64,000 bases of DNA from RGIG3002 sp964449325 (GTDB taxonomy: Bacteria > Bacillota > Clostridia > Lachnospirales > Lachnospiraceae), in the NCBI GenBank assembly GCA_964449325.1, contig CAYUYJ010000001.1:124001-188000 (forward strand). The letters run 5' to 3'. The first letter of the stretch is position 1, and each line of letters opens with the position of its first letter. The translations under genes were made by a program, and so were the position numbers. Below, piece after piece: positions 9,140 through 17,836 of this stretch. The notes under the pieces were generated by a model. It was given only the letters and a program-made list of their open reading frames with translations, had not been told where the DNA came from and made no database searches.

Positions 9140-10483
9140 TTAATATTCGGCCCATTCCTCCATGGGTACTCCCGAAATGGAACTTACCCCATAATAGCCT
9201 GCTGCCATAACATTTACCCAGTAATCGGAATCCTCCGCAAAATCCGTATCATATCCAAAGCTATACTTGGTTTCAAAACCTTCCTGAATCAACGGTACCG
9301 TAATGTCTGTCTTTCCTGCTGCCTTTTGCTCCAGAATATAGTCATCCCGCCTCTCGTAATCCCGGTAAATCCTTGCCGCATTGACCACCCCGGCCACATA
9401 GGAAAATACCATATACAAAAGCATCCCATAAATACAGCTCTGCTTTGCCGCCTTAATCACCGTCTCTTCTTCAGTAATCAGTACAAAACATTGCACACAG
9501 GCAAGCATCAGAAAGACTGCCGCGCCAAAATATGCACGCGCCACAGGTGTGGGTACCATGACAAGCACATAACAAATTGCCATTGCCACGACAAAATAAA
9601 TGACAACGCTCTCCAGTTCCTTCCACGTCCGCTTCTGGACTTTGGCAAAAATAACGAGTACAAGTAAAATCAGTAAGAGAACAAATAAGTTCTCTTTGAC
9701 GGCAAGCGTAATTTTGTAGGCTCTTGCAATATATTTTACAATCCCCCCATAGTTATCCTCTGTCAGGGCAGCTCTTGTCCAGTTTCCCGGCGAAGAGAAC
9801 ATAATACAAAATCCGGTTACCATTCCAACCGGTCCCGCATAGAGCCACGGCTTCAGTTTCTTCTTTTGGCAAAGCATGCTGCCAATCAAAAGCAATAACA
9901 GCAAAATCCCGCCACCGGACGTATTTTCATTGCACCAACCGCCAATGACACCGCAAAAGAAAAGTAAAATTCCCCAAAGCACCGTATGCTTCACTTTCTC
10001 CATCCTGCTCACGGCAAATTTAAACAATGTTACTGCTCCTAAAATATTCGTCGTTCCCCAAAGATAGTTACAGGAACCGGTCTCCCACAAAATGGTTTCC
10101 CCAAAGCTGATACTGAAAATCCACAAAAACATTTGAATCAAAATATAAACCGGAACATCATATTTTCTTTTTTTCTCTATATTGTAATAAATAAGCAGGG
10201 AAAGCCCTACAAAATTCAGGCTGTTACATATATTGAAAATCCATTTGTCTCCGCTTAAAAAGCATTTCAGAATAAAATGCGCCACATTTCTTCCGGTATG
10301 TTCCATATAGTGTTCATATTCACTGACCAGAATTCCCCACAGATTTCCCGCCTTTCTTGTTACTTCTGCATAAAAATAATCATCCGACATGGTTGGTGTA
10401 AGGAAATTCAAAACGAGAATCGCCAAAAAGGCTACCCCTACCGTAATATAAAAGAAATATTTTCTGTTCTCCTCTTTATTCAT
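9140..10483 (-). CDS. DUF6056-type multi-pass membrane protein (possible GT-C)
   Basis: A 447-residue protein with about 11 membrane segments. Near the N-terminus it reads LTPTMSDDYFYAE and later HTGRNVAHF, as in DUF6056 proteins; paired acidic residues after the first helix are typical of GT-C lipid-linked glycosyltransferases. ATG at 10483 is used: GGAG and AGGG precede it and it overlaps the upstream stop by only eight bases, while an in-frame ATG at 10522 lacks a ribosome binding site. It sits between an O-acylation pair and a Wzy-like polymerase, so modification of the glycan outside the membrane is likely. The function is not established. Confidence 0.65.
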   Translation of the reverse strand: MNKEENRKYFFYITVGVAFLAILVLNFLTPTMSDDYFYAEVTRKAGNLWGILVSEYEHYMEHTGRNVAHFILKCFLSGDKWIFNICNSLNFVGLSLLIYYNIEKKRKYDVPVYILIQMFLWIFSISFGETILWETGSCNYLWGTTNILGAVTLFKFAVSRMEKVKHTVLWGILLFFCGVIGGWCNENTSGGGILLLLLLIGSMLCQKKKLKPWLYAGPVGMVTGFCIMFSSPGNWTRAALTEDNYGGIVKYIARAYKITLAVKENLFVLLLILLVLVIFAKVQKRTWKELESVVIYFVVAMAICYVLVMVPTPVARAYFGAAVFLMLACVQCFVLITEEETVIKAAKQSCIYGMLLYMVFSYVAGVVNAARIYRDYERRDDYILEQKAAGKTDITVPLIQEGFETKYSFGYDTDFAEDSDYWVNVMAAGYYGVSSISGVPMEEWAEY

Positions 10484-11561
10484 TAAAACTGCCCTGCTCC
10501 CTAAAAAATGTATCATAATCAAAATTCAGGTAAAACTGCCGCATAAATTCCATATGCGCCGCCTGATTTTCCCTTTTGATTTCATAGTTTCCCTGACTCA
10601 TCTGCTCCAGAATATAAGAATTTATATCACTAATATAATGTTCTTTATCCCGGTAATTGTCAAGATTCGTAATCAGCCCCGTGTCCTCAAAAAAACTAAA
10701 CAGCCGCACATTATCAAAGCTAAGGAGCATATCTGTCGCCATTTCTTCCGCCTCAAGCTGTGCCTGCATCGTGCCGTCAATCTCCAGAGAGTCCCAATAC
10801 AAAATACTGTACGGGGAATAGTAAAAATAAAAGGTTGTGTCGGGATATTTTTCGAGAACGGGCAAAATGTTTAACCGGATGTTTTTCTCCACCCTCTCCC
10901 GTTCCTCCGCAGTCAGCCCTTCTGCCATTTCCGCTTTTTCTTCCGGGCGGTCATAGCTTTCCATAATCTTCTTAAAACCGTAGGAAGAGCCCCAAGCCGC
11001 GTATTCATCAAAGGTTGTAGCCGGAATTCCCGCCAATGTAAAGTAAAGATTGGTAAAGCATCCCTTGTACAAAATATCTTTATTCAACACATAAGCGGTA
11101 TCATTAAACGGATTGTTATCATACAGATAATCCGGATAATCCTCATACTGTGTCCAGTCATGTTCCCTGTTCAAACCATTATAATCCAGACACATCAGCA
11201 CGGTTTTACAGTTTTTGTTATAAGAAAGCGTCCTGTCCAAATTGTCTGCAAGCTCCTCAAAACCGGCTCCGGAGAACGGCTCCTTCACCGAACGGACACC
11301 GAAAAGCTTATCAAATTCACTTGTTTTGAAATTCTGAGTCATACTCGTTCCCGTAATCATTGCATCATAATCAAAATTTCTGGAAATTCCATCGTTGATA
11401 TAGCGCTCTTCATAAAGCCGGTAGGAAAGTCCCGCAATCGGCTTATGATAATGAAAATACGGATCTATCACTACTACAAGAGAAACGATGCAAAGCAGGA
11501 TTCCCACCTGTAGAAGACAAAAGCACCGAAACCATTTTTTTGCATTTTGCTGTTCTTTCAA
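10476..11561 (-). CDS. SGNH/AlgJ-like partner of MBOAT O-acyltransferase
   Basis: About 361 residues with one N-terminal membrane anchor and an extracytoplasmic domain. GTSMTQNF (about residue 55) looks like an SGNH block I with the nucleophilic Ser. A late DKEHY is a plausible Asp/His pair. It follows the MBOAT gene, as in the AlgI-AlgJ, DltB-DltD and PatA-PatB pairs, so it probably transfers acetyl groups from the MBOAT protein to the glycan outside the cell. The start is uncertain: TTG at 11561 has a perfect GGAGG six bases upstream, whereas ATG at 11588 has GAAGG with no spacer. Confidence 0.72.
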   Translation of the reverse strand: MKEQQNAKKWFRCFCLLQVGILLCIVSLVVVIDPYFHYHKPIAGLSYRLYEERYINDGISRNFDYDAMITGTSMTQNFKTSEFDKLFGVRSVKEPFSGAGFEELADNLDRTLSYNKNCKTVLMCLDYNGLNREHDWTQYEDYPDYLYDNNPFNDTAYVLNKDILYKGCFTNLYFTLAGIPATTFDEYAAWGSSYGFKKIMESYDRPEEKAEMAEGLTAEERERVEKNIRLNILPVLEKYPDTTFYFYYSPYSILYWDSLEIDGTMQAQLEAEEMATDMLLSFDNVRLFSFFEDTGLITNLDNYRDKEHYISDINSYILEQMSQGNYEIKRENQAAHMEFMRQFYLNFDYDTFFREQGSFNE

Positions 11562-11599
11562 TCTATTCCTCCATACCTTTTCCGACATCCTTCATCGGA

Positions 11600-13075
11600 C
11601 TAAAAATTCAGATATATAAATTCACTGATTTCCGATAAAGAAATAATACTCCATGTAAACAAAACCACAGTCCCCGTCAGGCGCAAACCATATTTCTTTG
11701 TTCCGTCAAAGGTAAGCTCTTCCGTTTTCTCTTTCGTATTTTTGAAAAACCATACTACTGCAAAGCATATTAACGTAAAAAGAAGCAGCGGCAGTGCCGG
11801 ATATGCCTCAACCAGTCCGCCCAAACCGAAACGCTGCAAAAAACGCACCTCCGTCAGTTCGTTAAAATAATCGATAAACTTCTCACTGACCGGGCCAAAA
11901 TTTCCTTCAAAAATCCGCATCACCAACACTCTTGCATGTGCCACGGAAGGCGAGCGGAACAATCCCCACAAAAAAATGGTAATAAAAAAGGTAACACCAA
12001 TCCGTATGACCCTCGGAATTTTAGCAAGCCACTTTCCGATAAACCGCTCTACAATCAAAAACGCACCATTTATTGCTCCCCAGAGTACAAATGTCCAGTT
12101 TGCCCCATGCCAGAAGCCGCTGACAAGAAATACTATCATCGTGTTCAGGCAGGTACGAAGCATCCCTCTCCTGCTTCCTCCAAGCGGAATAAACACATAC
12201 TTTGTAAAAAACCTGGTCAGTGTCATATGCCACCGTTCCCAGAATGCGGAAACCGATTCCGCTTTATAAGGAGAATTAAAGTTTATCGGCAGTTCCATAT
12301 GAAGCATCTGTCCAATTCCGTATGCCATATCACAATACCCGCTGAAGTCAAAATAAATCTGAAAGGTATAAAAAAGTGCTCCCATGAATAAATAGGTGGA
12401 ATCTCCTTTCCAAAGGTCAGTAAACACCATATTTACCATAGGCGCAAGGGTATCTGCCAGTAATACCTTCTTGGCAAGCCCTTTGGAAAATGCGTAAAAC
12501 CCTCTGCATAAATGCACATAGGAAAGCTGCTTTCTTTCCTCATCCCGAAACTGCTCAATTACCTCGTCATACCGGGCTATCGGTCCCTGTATCATCAACG
12601 GGAAAAACAGGGAAAAAGCCACATATTCCGAGAACGGATAGGGCTTTGTTTTCTTCTGAAAACAGTCTATCACATAGGCAAGCTGACGGAACGTATAAAA
12701 GCTGATTCCTACCGGTAATGCCAGCTCCAGAAATGCAAAATCCGTTCCGCAGACCTTGTTGATATTTTCGATAAAAAAATCACAGTACTTAAAATAAAGC
12801 AAAAGTCCGATATTAAACAGCAGCGCAAAAGAAAAAAGAACCCTGCCTAAAGCTTTTGAAGTCTTTTCCATGCCGCATACCAAAAGCTGGTTGGCACATA
12901 CGCTGACAACCAGTAGGACAAGATATTCCATTCCATAACGGCCGTAAAACCAAAGCGACATGGCAGTCAGAAAAAACATGCCCGCTTTCGGTTTCCCGAA
13001 TTTATTGCTTGCATAGTATCCCAGCAAAAGGATAGGCAGAAACAATAAAATAAATTCATACGACTGAAAAGACAT
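11600..13075 (-). CDS. MBOAT-family membrane O-acyltransferase (AlgI/PatA-like)
   Basis: A 491-residue, roughly 11-helix protein. MBOAT hallmarks are MTLTRFFTKYVFIPLGGSRRG and SGFWHGANWTFVLWG, with the invariant catalytic His near residue 320; LPVGISFYTFRQLAY and FFPLMIQGPIARYDE are also typical. It would carry acyl groups (usually acetyl) from cytoplasmic acetyl-CoA across the membrane for O-acetylation of the glycan. AGGAG lies upstream of the ATG. It is followed after 38 bases by its predicted SGNH partner. A second MBOAT/SGNH pair is at 21625-24392. Confidence 0.92.
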   Translation of the reverse strand: MSFQSYEFILLFLPILLLGYYASNKFGKPKAGMFFLTAMSLWFYGRYGMEYLVLLVVSVCANQLLVCGMEKTSKALGRVLFSFALLFNIGLLLYFKYCDFFIENINKVCGTDFAFLELALPVGISFYTFRQLAYVIDCFQKKTKPYPFSEYVAFSLFFPLMIQGPIARYDEVIEQFRDEERKQLSYVHLCRGFYAFSKGLAKKVLLADTLAPMVNMVFTDLWKGDSTYLFMGALFYTFQIYFDFSGYCDMAYGIGQMLHMELPINFNSPYKAESVSAFWERWHMTLTRFFTKYVFIPLGGSRRGMLRTCLNTMIVFLVSGFWHGANWTFVLWGAINGAFLIVERFIGKWLAKIPRVIRIGVTFFITIFLWGLFRSPSVAHARVLVMRIFEGNFGPVSEKFIDYFNELTEVRFLQRFGLGGLVEAYPALPLLLFTLICFAVVWFFKNTKEKTEELTFDGTKKYGLRLTGTVVLFTWSIISLSEISEFIYLNF

Positions 13076-13087
13076 TGGTGCTCTCCT

Positions 13088-14029
13088 TTATTTTTTTCCT
13101 AAAATTCTTTTAACTCCCCGGCCGCATTTCCGAATAATTCTTCGTACCTTCGCATGAAAGTGCCGCCGTTGCTTTTCCTTCTCCGATTCCTCTTTCAAGA
13201 TCAGATGCTCATACTCGTTCTGATGTTCCCGCAGATACTTCGGAAAGCTTTCATCAATTTCCACTTTAACAAATTTGGCTTCTCTTCCAAAAATATCTTC
13301 TCCGTCCTTGATTTTATCCTCCACTTCCGATAATACGGAACGGCTGTTATACTCCTGATGTGCTGCCGAAACAACCTTGTCTCTGACACGCTTTTTCATA
13401 TCCGTCTCGCCGAAACCGCCCATATAGCCGAAATGCCAGCCGCCATCCGCAACCCGGATTCCGATTTCCTTCCACTGGGGATAACGCAGTTCACCAAAAC
13501 GGATATTTTTTTCTTTCATCAGCTTATAGCTGCACATTTTTGTACCAATCCACTGCTTTTTTGCAATGCCCTCAAATTCTCCCGCATAGGACAGGAGATT
13601 TCCTGATACTTCTTCCATATTCAAATAGCAGTAAAAGAGTCGCTGTGCAAAATGATAGATTTTATCCTGCTGAAAATCCTTTAAGATCTCCTCGATTGCC
13701 TTTGGATTCGGAATCTCGTCCAAATCACTGAACAAAATAATGTCCTCATCTTTGCACCCATCCAAACCCCTTGTTCCGCCGTTTTTTTGATAAGTGTCCC
13801 TCACATGAGTATCCCCGGGGGGTGTATCCGAAACCACAACATGGATAATTCGGTCTTGAAACTCGGCAAACATTTCCTTATTTTCTTCATAGTACAAGGG
13901 CTTCGGCAGTCCCGAAAAGGTTTCCGTAGCCTCACTGATGACAAATTTATCCACATACGGAGAAAGGATGTTTAATCGTAATTTCAACAAATCCAGTTCA
14001 TTAAAAAATTGAAAACAATCATATATCAT
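13088..14029 (-). CDS. GT17 glycosyltransferase (beta-1,4-GlcNAc transferase type)
   Basis: A 313-residue soluble protein opening MIYDCFQFFNELDLLKLRL, the characteristic start of GT17. LFSDLDEIPNP near residue 102 supplies the DxD-like metal motif, and WHFGYMGG near residue 195 is also conserved in the family. The characterised eukaryotic members add a bisecting GlcNAc, so HexNAc transfer is a reasonable guess, but bacterial members are poorly studied. GGGG sits six bases before the ATG. It lies between a GT11 gene and an O-acylation pair. Confidence 0.82.
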   Translation of the reverse strand: MIYDCFQFFNELDLLKLRLNILSPYVDKFVISEATETFSGLPKPLYYEENKEMFAEFQDRIIHVVVSDTPPGDTHVRDTYQKNGGTRGLDGCKDEDIILFSDLDEIPNPKAIEEILKDFQQDKIYHFAQRLFYCYLNMEEVSGNLLSYAGEFEGIAKKQWIGTKMCSYKLMKEKNIRFGELRYPQWKEIGIRVADGGWHFGYMGGFGETDMKKRVRDKVVSAAHQEYNSRSVLSEVEDKIKDGEDIFGREAKFVKVEIDESFPKYLREHQNEYEHLILKEESEKEKQRRHFHAKVRRIIRKCGRGVKRILGKK

Positions 14030-14085
14030 GTTTTACCCCATTTCTACGCTGTTTTTCGCGCATATTCCCTTGTCTTTTCCTCAGT

Positions 14086-15120
14086 TTAAGCCTGCTTTGT
14101 CTGCCGCAGAATTCTCCTTTTCACACCTCTTGCCAGTCTGGAAAAATAAAACCAGCCATAAAAGCTCTTTGCCTTAAGGGTTGCAAAGAACAGGGCAGCT
14201 CCCGTCAGTTTTCGGTTTATTCTTCGGTATTCGGAGGAGGTTTTCTTATACTCTTTCAGTTCTTTTCTGCATTCCTCAGCACTGAACAGCCGTCCTTTTC
14301 TGTCCTGATAAGTAAATCCGGTATAAATATTCTGTTCCGATGCCCAGTAGCCGTTGGATACATTATGTCTTGCCCAGTATTTCGGTGCAATCACCGTCTT
14401 CACCGTATCACTGGTAAACACCGGAAAATAGGCAAAGGAAGAATTGGCAAGCAGGAGATATTTTGCATTCTTAATAATAGAATAATCCTTTGCCAAATCA
14501 AAATTGTATGCCGGAATTCCCGGAAGGATTTTCCCTGCCTCCCGCACATCGTTTGTAATAATCATAAATTCCATATCCGGATTTATCTTCTTCATGTTTT
14601 TCATACCGTGAATCCAGTATTTCTTTTTCAGATATAACTCCGGCGAACCTAAATAATCGGAACAGCGAAGGTGAATGATGCATAGATTATCCTTACTGTA
14701 TTCCATACAGTCATATTCCGTTTTTACCTTCAACCACTGTTTAATTTCTTCTTTATGGTGAATGTAATAATCCTCTGCCTGCATATTACCCACTAACAAA
14801 GTGCCGTCCTTTACCTCTTTCATTTTCTCATCCGTTCCCGTCACATAACAGCCGTGTGTTAAATCATGCATGGAATTTCCGATAAAAAGGCGATCCTCCT
14901 TTTCCGCATAGGTACTTGTAAAATCCTCTCTTTTAGCCGGCTTTCCCATATCCAAATCCATAAAATAAAGTCCACAGTCACTATGAATGTTGTTGGCAAA
15001 GTATTCCGGTGTCAAAAGTCCGAAATCGTATCCCTTATCCTCTGCAATACAGCGCAGTGTCACATAGAAAAACAGCTGATTTCCAAGCCCTGCCCCTTCA
15101 AATATTTCTGTTCCTATCAT
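14086..15120 (-). CDS. GT11-family fucosyltransferase
   Basis: A 344-residue protein. GAGLGNQLFFYVTLR at about residues 9-23 and NSSFAYFP near residue 225 are GT11 signatures. The donor-binding motif reads HLRCSDY at about residues 149-155, with Cys-Ser where most GT11 have Arg-Gly or Gly-Gly. A basic C-terminal tail could sit on the membrane. GGAGG lies seven bases before the ATG. It is probably an alpha-1,2-fucosyltransferase using GDP-fucose, but the motif variation leaves the donor open. It is followed by GT17 and preceded by an AsnB-like gene. Confidence 0.8.
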   Translation of the reverse strand: MIGTEIFEGAGLGNQLFFYVTLRCIAEDKGYDFGLLTPEYFANNIHSDCGLYFMDLDMGKPAKREDFTSTYAEKEDRLFIGNSMHDLTHGCYVTGTDEKMKEVKDGTLLVGNMQAEDYYIHHKEEIKQWLKVKTEYDCMEYSKDNLCIIHLRCSDYLGSPELYLKKKYWIHGMKNMKKINPDMEFMIITNDVREAGKILPGIPAYNFDLAKDYSIIKNAKYLLLANSSFAYFPVFTSDTVKTVIAPKYWARHNVSNGYWASEQNIYTGFTYQDRKGRLFSAEECRKELKEYKKTSSEYRRINRKLTGAALFFATLKAKSFYGWFYFSRLARGVKRRILRQTKQA

Positions 15121-15144
15121 GTAATATCCTCCAACTTTTCTGCC

Positions 15145-17028
15145 TTACTGTCTCAGATTTTCTTTTGCCATCCACTCCTGAAACATCAAAAGATACCAAA
15201 TCTGAATCCGCCAGATATCTCTTTCCACAAAATCTTTCCAGATTTTTTCCACAACATCGGCATTTAAAATTCCCTGTGCTTCAATGGTTTTTCTGTCAAG
15301 CAGAGTTTCTGCCCATTCTTTCAGTCCCGGCTCCTTTAGCCATTTCATAATCGGAATGGAGAAGCCTTTCTTCGGGCGTTCCATCATTTCTTTCGGCACA
15401 TAGCGATACAGCACATCCCGAAGTACCCGTTTGGTCACACCGTCTTTCTTTTTATAGTCGATGGGAAGTGTCCAGGCAAATTCTACCACATCTTTGTCTA
15501 ACATTGGTACTCTTGTCTCCAACGACACCGCCATTGCCGCCCGGTCTACCTTCACCAGAATATCGTCCGGGTGGTACATTGTCATATCCAACAGCATAAT
15601 ATTGTGATTTAGTTCCGCAATGGAGCCGTATTGGTATTCATTGTGTTTATAGCTGCAAAATTCTTTATTTTTACTTACATTAAGCGCAAGCGGCTCTTCC
15701 TGATTGGACAGTTCGTAAAGCTGCGCCGGATTTTTGGCTCCCAGCAGCATTCCTTTTGTCTGATGCACCTTATCCTTTACAAACGGATTGTGCACAATCA
15801 GCTCACTTGCCAGCTTTCTCACCGGATAAGGCACACTTTTCATTTTGTTCCAGATTCTGTCAATGGATTGATAGCTCACATAACCGCAGAACAGCTCGTC
15901 CCCCCCGTCGCCGCTTAAGGAAACGGTAACATGCTCTCTCGTCATTTTACTTACCAGATAAGTAGGAATCTGGGAGCTGTCCGCAAAGGGCTCTCCAAAC
16001 ATCCCTGCAAGGCTTGGGATCACCTCTTTTGCATCCTGCTCCGTAATGTAAAGCTCCGTATGCTCCGTGCCTAAATGCTTAGCTATTTCCTTTGCCGCCT
16101 CTGCTTCATTATAAGCTTTATCTTCCATGCCAATGGTAAAGCTTCTAACCTTTCTTTCACTTAGTGACTGCATCAGTGCCACAATTGTGGAACTGTCAAT
16201 CCCTGCCGACAAAAAAGCTCCGACCGGCACGTCTGCTACCATCTGTTCTTTAATGGACTCTTTCAAAAGCCGTTCCAGCTCGTCTGCCGCCTCTTCTTCC
16301 GTTCCGGTAAACAGATGGTTCTGTCCGTATACAGCCGCTTCTGTCATAGACCAGAAAGGCTTGATTTTAGGATTTTGATAGGGCATATCCATTTCCAGTA
16401 TACACCCCGGTTCCAGCTTATATATATTTTTATAAATAGTATAGGGTGCCGGAATATAGCCGTGTACGAAATACACGTTCAGAACTTTTTCTTCAATTTC
16501 GTTGTCAAATCCTTCCAGTACCCGGATACTTCCCAAATCAGAGGAAAAAACAAATTCTCCGTTTACATAACCGTAATAGAGTGGCTTTTCTCCCACTCTG
16601 TCACGCAATAGATATATTTTCTTTGTTGCTTTATCAAACAGTGCAATGGCAAACATGCCTTTGCACTGTTTGATTGTTTCTTCGATTCCGTAGCTTTCAA
16701 AAGCCTCTAACAGCACTTCCGTATCAGAGCTTCCGCGGAATGCAGTCACTTTTTTCTCTTCCTGAAGTCTTGCCGCCAGTTTTTTATAATTATAGATTTC
16801 CCCGTTAAAACAAATGGTAAACCTTCCGCTTCTGCTTGTCATGGGCTGGGCACCGTTTTCGGATAAATCCACGATAGAAAGTCTTCTGTGTCCGAATACT
16901 ACGCTTTCGTCGTCATTACACCAAATGCCGCCTGCATCCGGTCCCCTATGGAACATACGACGGTTCATTGCTTCTATATCCTTCCGCCAGTCTCCTTTTC
17001 GATTACAAAATCCTGCAATTCCGCACAT
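15145..17028 (-). CDS. asnB: AsnB-like glutamine-dependent amidotransferase (copy 1)
   Basis: A 627-residue class-II amidotransferase. MCGIAGF places the N-terminal nucleophile at Cys2; the glutaminase domain covers about residues 2-210 and the ATP-pyrophosphatase synthetase domain the rest. The PP-loop reads SAGIDSS near residue 268 rather than the usual SGGxDSS. SGDGGDELFCGY and LETRVPMLD are canonical. AsnB-like genes inside glycan clusters can amidate uronic acid residues, as known for P. aeruginosa WbpS. With a UDP-GalNAcA pathway nearby, that is more likely than plain asparagine synthesis, though the latter is not excluded. Confidence 0.85.
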   Translation of the reverse strand: MCGIAGFCNRKGDWRKDIEAMNRRMFHRGPDAGGIWCNDDESVVFGHRRLSIVDLSENGAQPMTSRSGRFTICFNGEIYNYKKLAARLQEEKKVTAFRGSSDTEVLLEAFESYGIEETIKQCKGMFAIALFDKATKKIYLLRDRVGEKPLYYGYVNGEFVFSSDLGSIRVLEGFDNEIEEKVLNVYFVHGYIPAPYTIYKNIYKLEPGCILEMDMPYQNPKIKPFWSMTEAAVYGQNHLFTGTEEEAADELERLLKESIKEQMVADVPVGAFLSAGIDSSTIVALMQSLSERKVRSFTIGMEDKAYNEAEAAKEIAKHLGTEHTELYITEQDAKEVIPSLAGMFGEPFADSSQIPTYLVSKMTREHVTVSLSGDGGDELFCGYVSYQSIDRIWNKMKSVPYPVRKLASELIVHNPFVKDKVHQTKGMLLGAKNPAQLYELSNQEEPLALNVSKNKEFCSYKHNEYQYGSIAELNHNIMLLDMTMYHPDDILVKVDRAAMAVSLETRVPMLDKDVVEFAWTLPIDYKKKDGVTKRVLRDVLYRYVPKEMMERPKKGFSIPIMKWLKEPGLKEWAETLLDRKTIEAQGILNADVVEKIWKDFVERDIWRIQIWYLLMFQEWMAKENLRQ

Positions 17029-17059
17029 AAGCCGTTCTGCTCCTTTCCAAGTTCTGTCG

Positions 17060-17806
17060 TTATCGTATGAAAAAATGTTTCACTTTTCGAAGCGGACGTT
17101 TTATTTTTTCCCATATGGTAGGCTTGATGAAGTTCGGATATTCCGCATTTCTTCCCCTCCACTTATGAAAAATAAACGGTCGGATTCCTTCCGTTTCCGG
17201 TATCATATGTTCATGTCCGAAATACTTTGCAACCTCAAGAGGCGCATAGGTCATTCCTGCTGCCTCAAACAGATGGCGCATTTCACAACAGATAAAGACA
17301 TCCTCATTATATTCTCCGCTTTTTCCCGGCTTCCATTCCATGTTGCTCTGTTTCGGGAAATCCATCAGTCTCTTGCTTCTGATGGAAACACTGTTTCCTA
17401 CCCGACAGATATTCCCATGAATATCCCGATACATAATGTCATTTTCGGGCTCAGGCCACGGCGAACCAATATAGTCATAATCTAAAAATTCATCCCGCCA
17501 GCTTTCCGAATTAACCACAAACCCATCAGCATGCACCAAAAGCGCAAAATCCGTCTTTACATACTCTCCCAGTTCATAGACCGTTTTATAATTGAAATGG
17601 TCAATATTCGTCAGTTTGTCCGTATGTCTGTAATGAATCTTTTTCGGTAAACCGAAGGGTTTTCGGTGTGTCACTAAAACTGCCTCGCCAAAATCGATAT
17701 CACGCATACTATACTTCATTGCTTCAACCGTAGCCTTTACATTGACACTGGTCATTGCAATAAGTGTCACATTCGGAAGCTGCAATCTGCCGTCTTTCTT
17801 TTCCAT
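17060..17806 (-). CDS. DUF5672 protein, probable glycosyltransferase
   Basis: A 248-residue soluble protein matching the DUF5672 pattern: NVTLIAMTSVN at the start, ALLVHADGFV near residue 90, YDYIGSPWP at about residues 108-116, GNSVSIRSKRL, and EDVFIC near residue 168. The HADG and EDxF acidic motifs and the general plan resemble GT-A enzymes. Such proteins are frequent in glycan loci but have no assigned reaction that I know of. It lies between a PglK-like flippase and an AsnB-like gene. I would call it a putative glycosyltransferase of unknown specificity. Confidence 0.7.
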   Translation of the reverse strand: MEKKDGRLQLPNVTLIAMTSVNVKATVEAMKYSMRDIDFGEAVLVTHRKPFGLPKKIHYRHTDKLTNIDHFNYKTVYELGEYVKTDFALLVHADGFVVNSESWRDEFLDYDYIGSPWPEPENDIMYRDIHGNICRVGNSVSIRSKRLMDFPKQSNMEWKPGKSGEYNEDVFICCEMRHLFEAAGMTYAPLEVAKYFGHEHMIPETEGIRPFIFHKWRGRNAEYPNFIKPTIWEKIKRPLRKVKHFFIR

Positions 17807-17836
17807 GCCGATTCCTTTCCTTGCACGCCCATTTTC

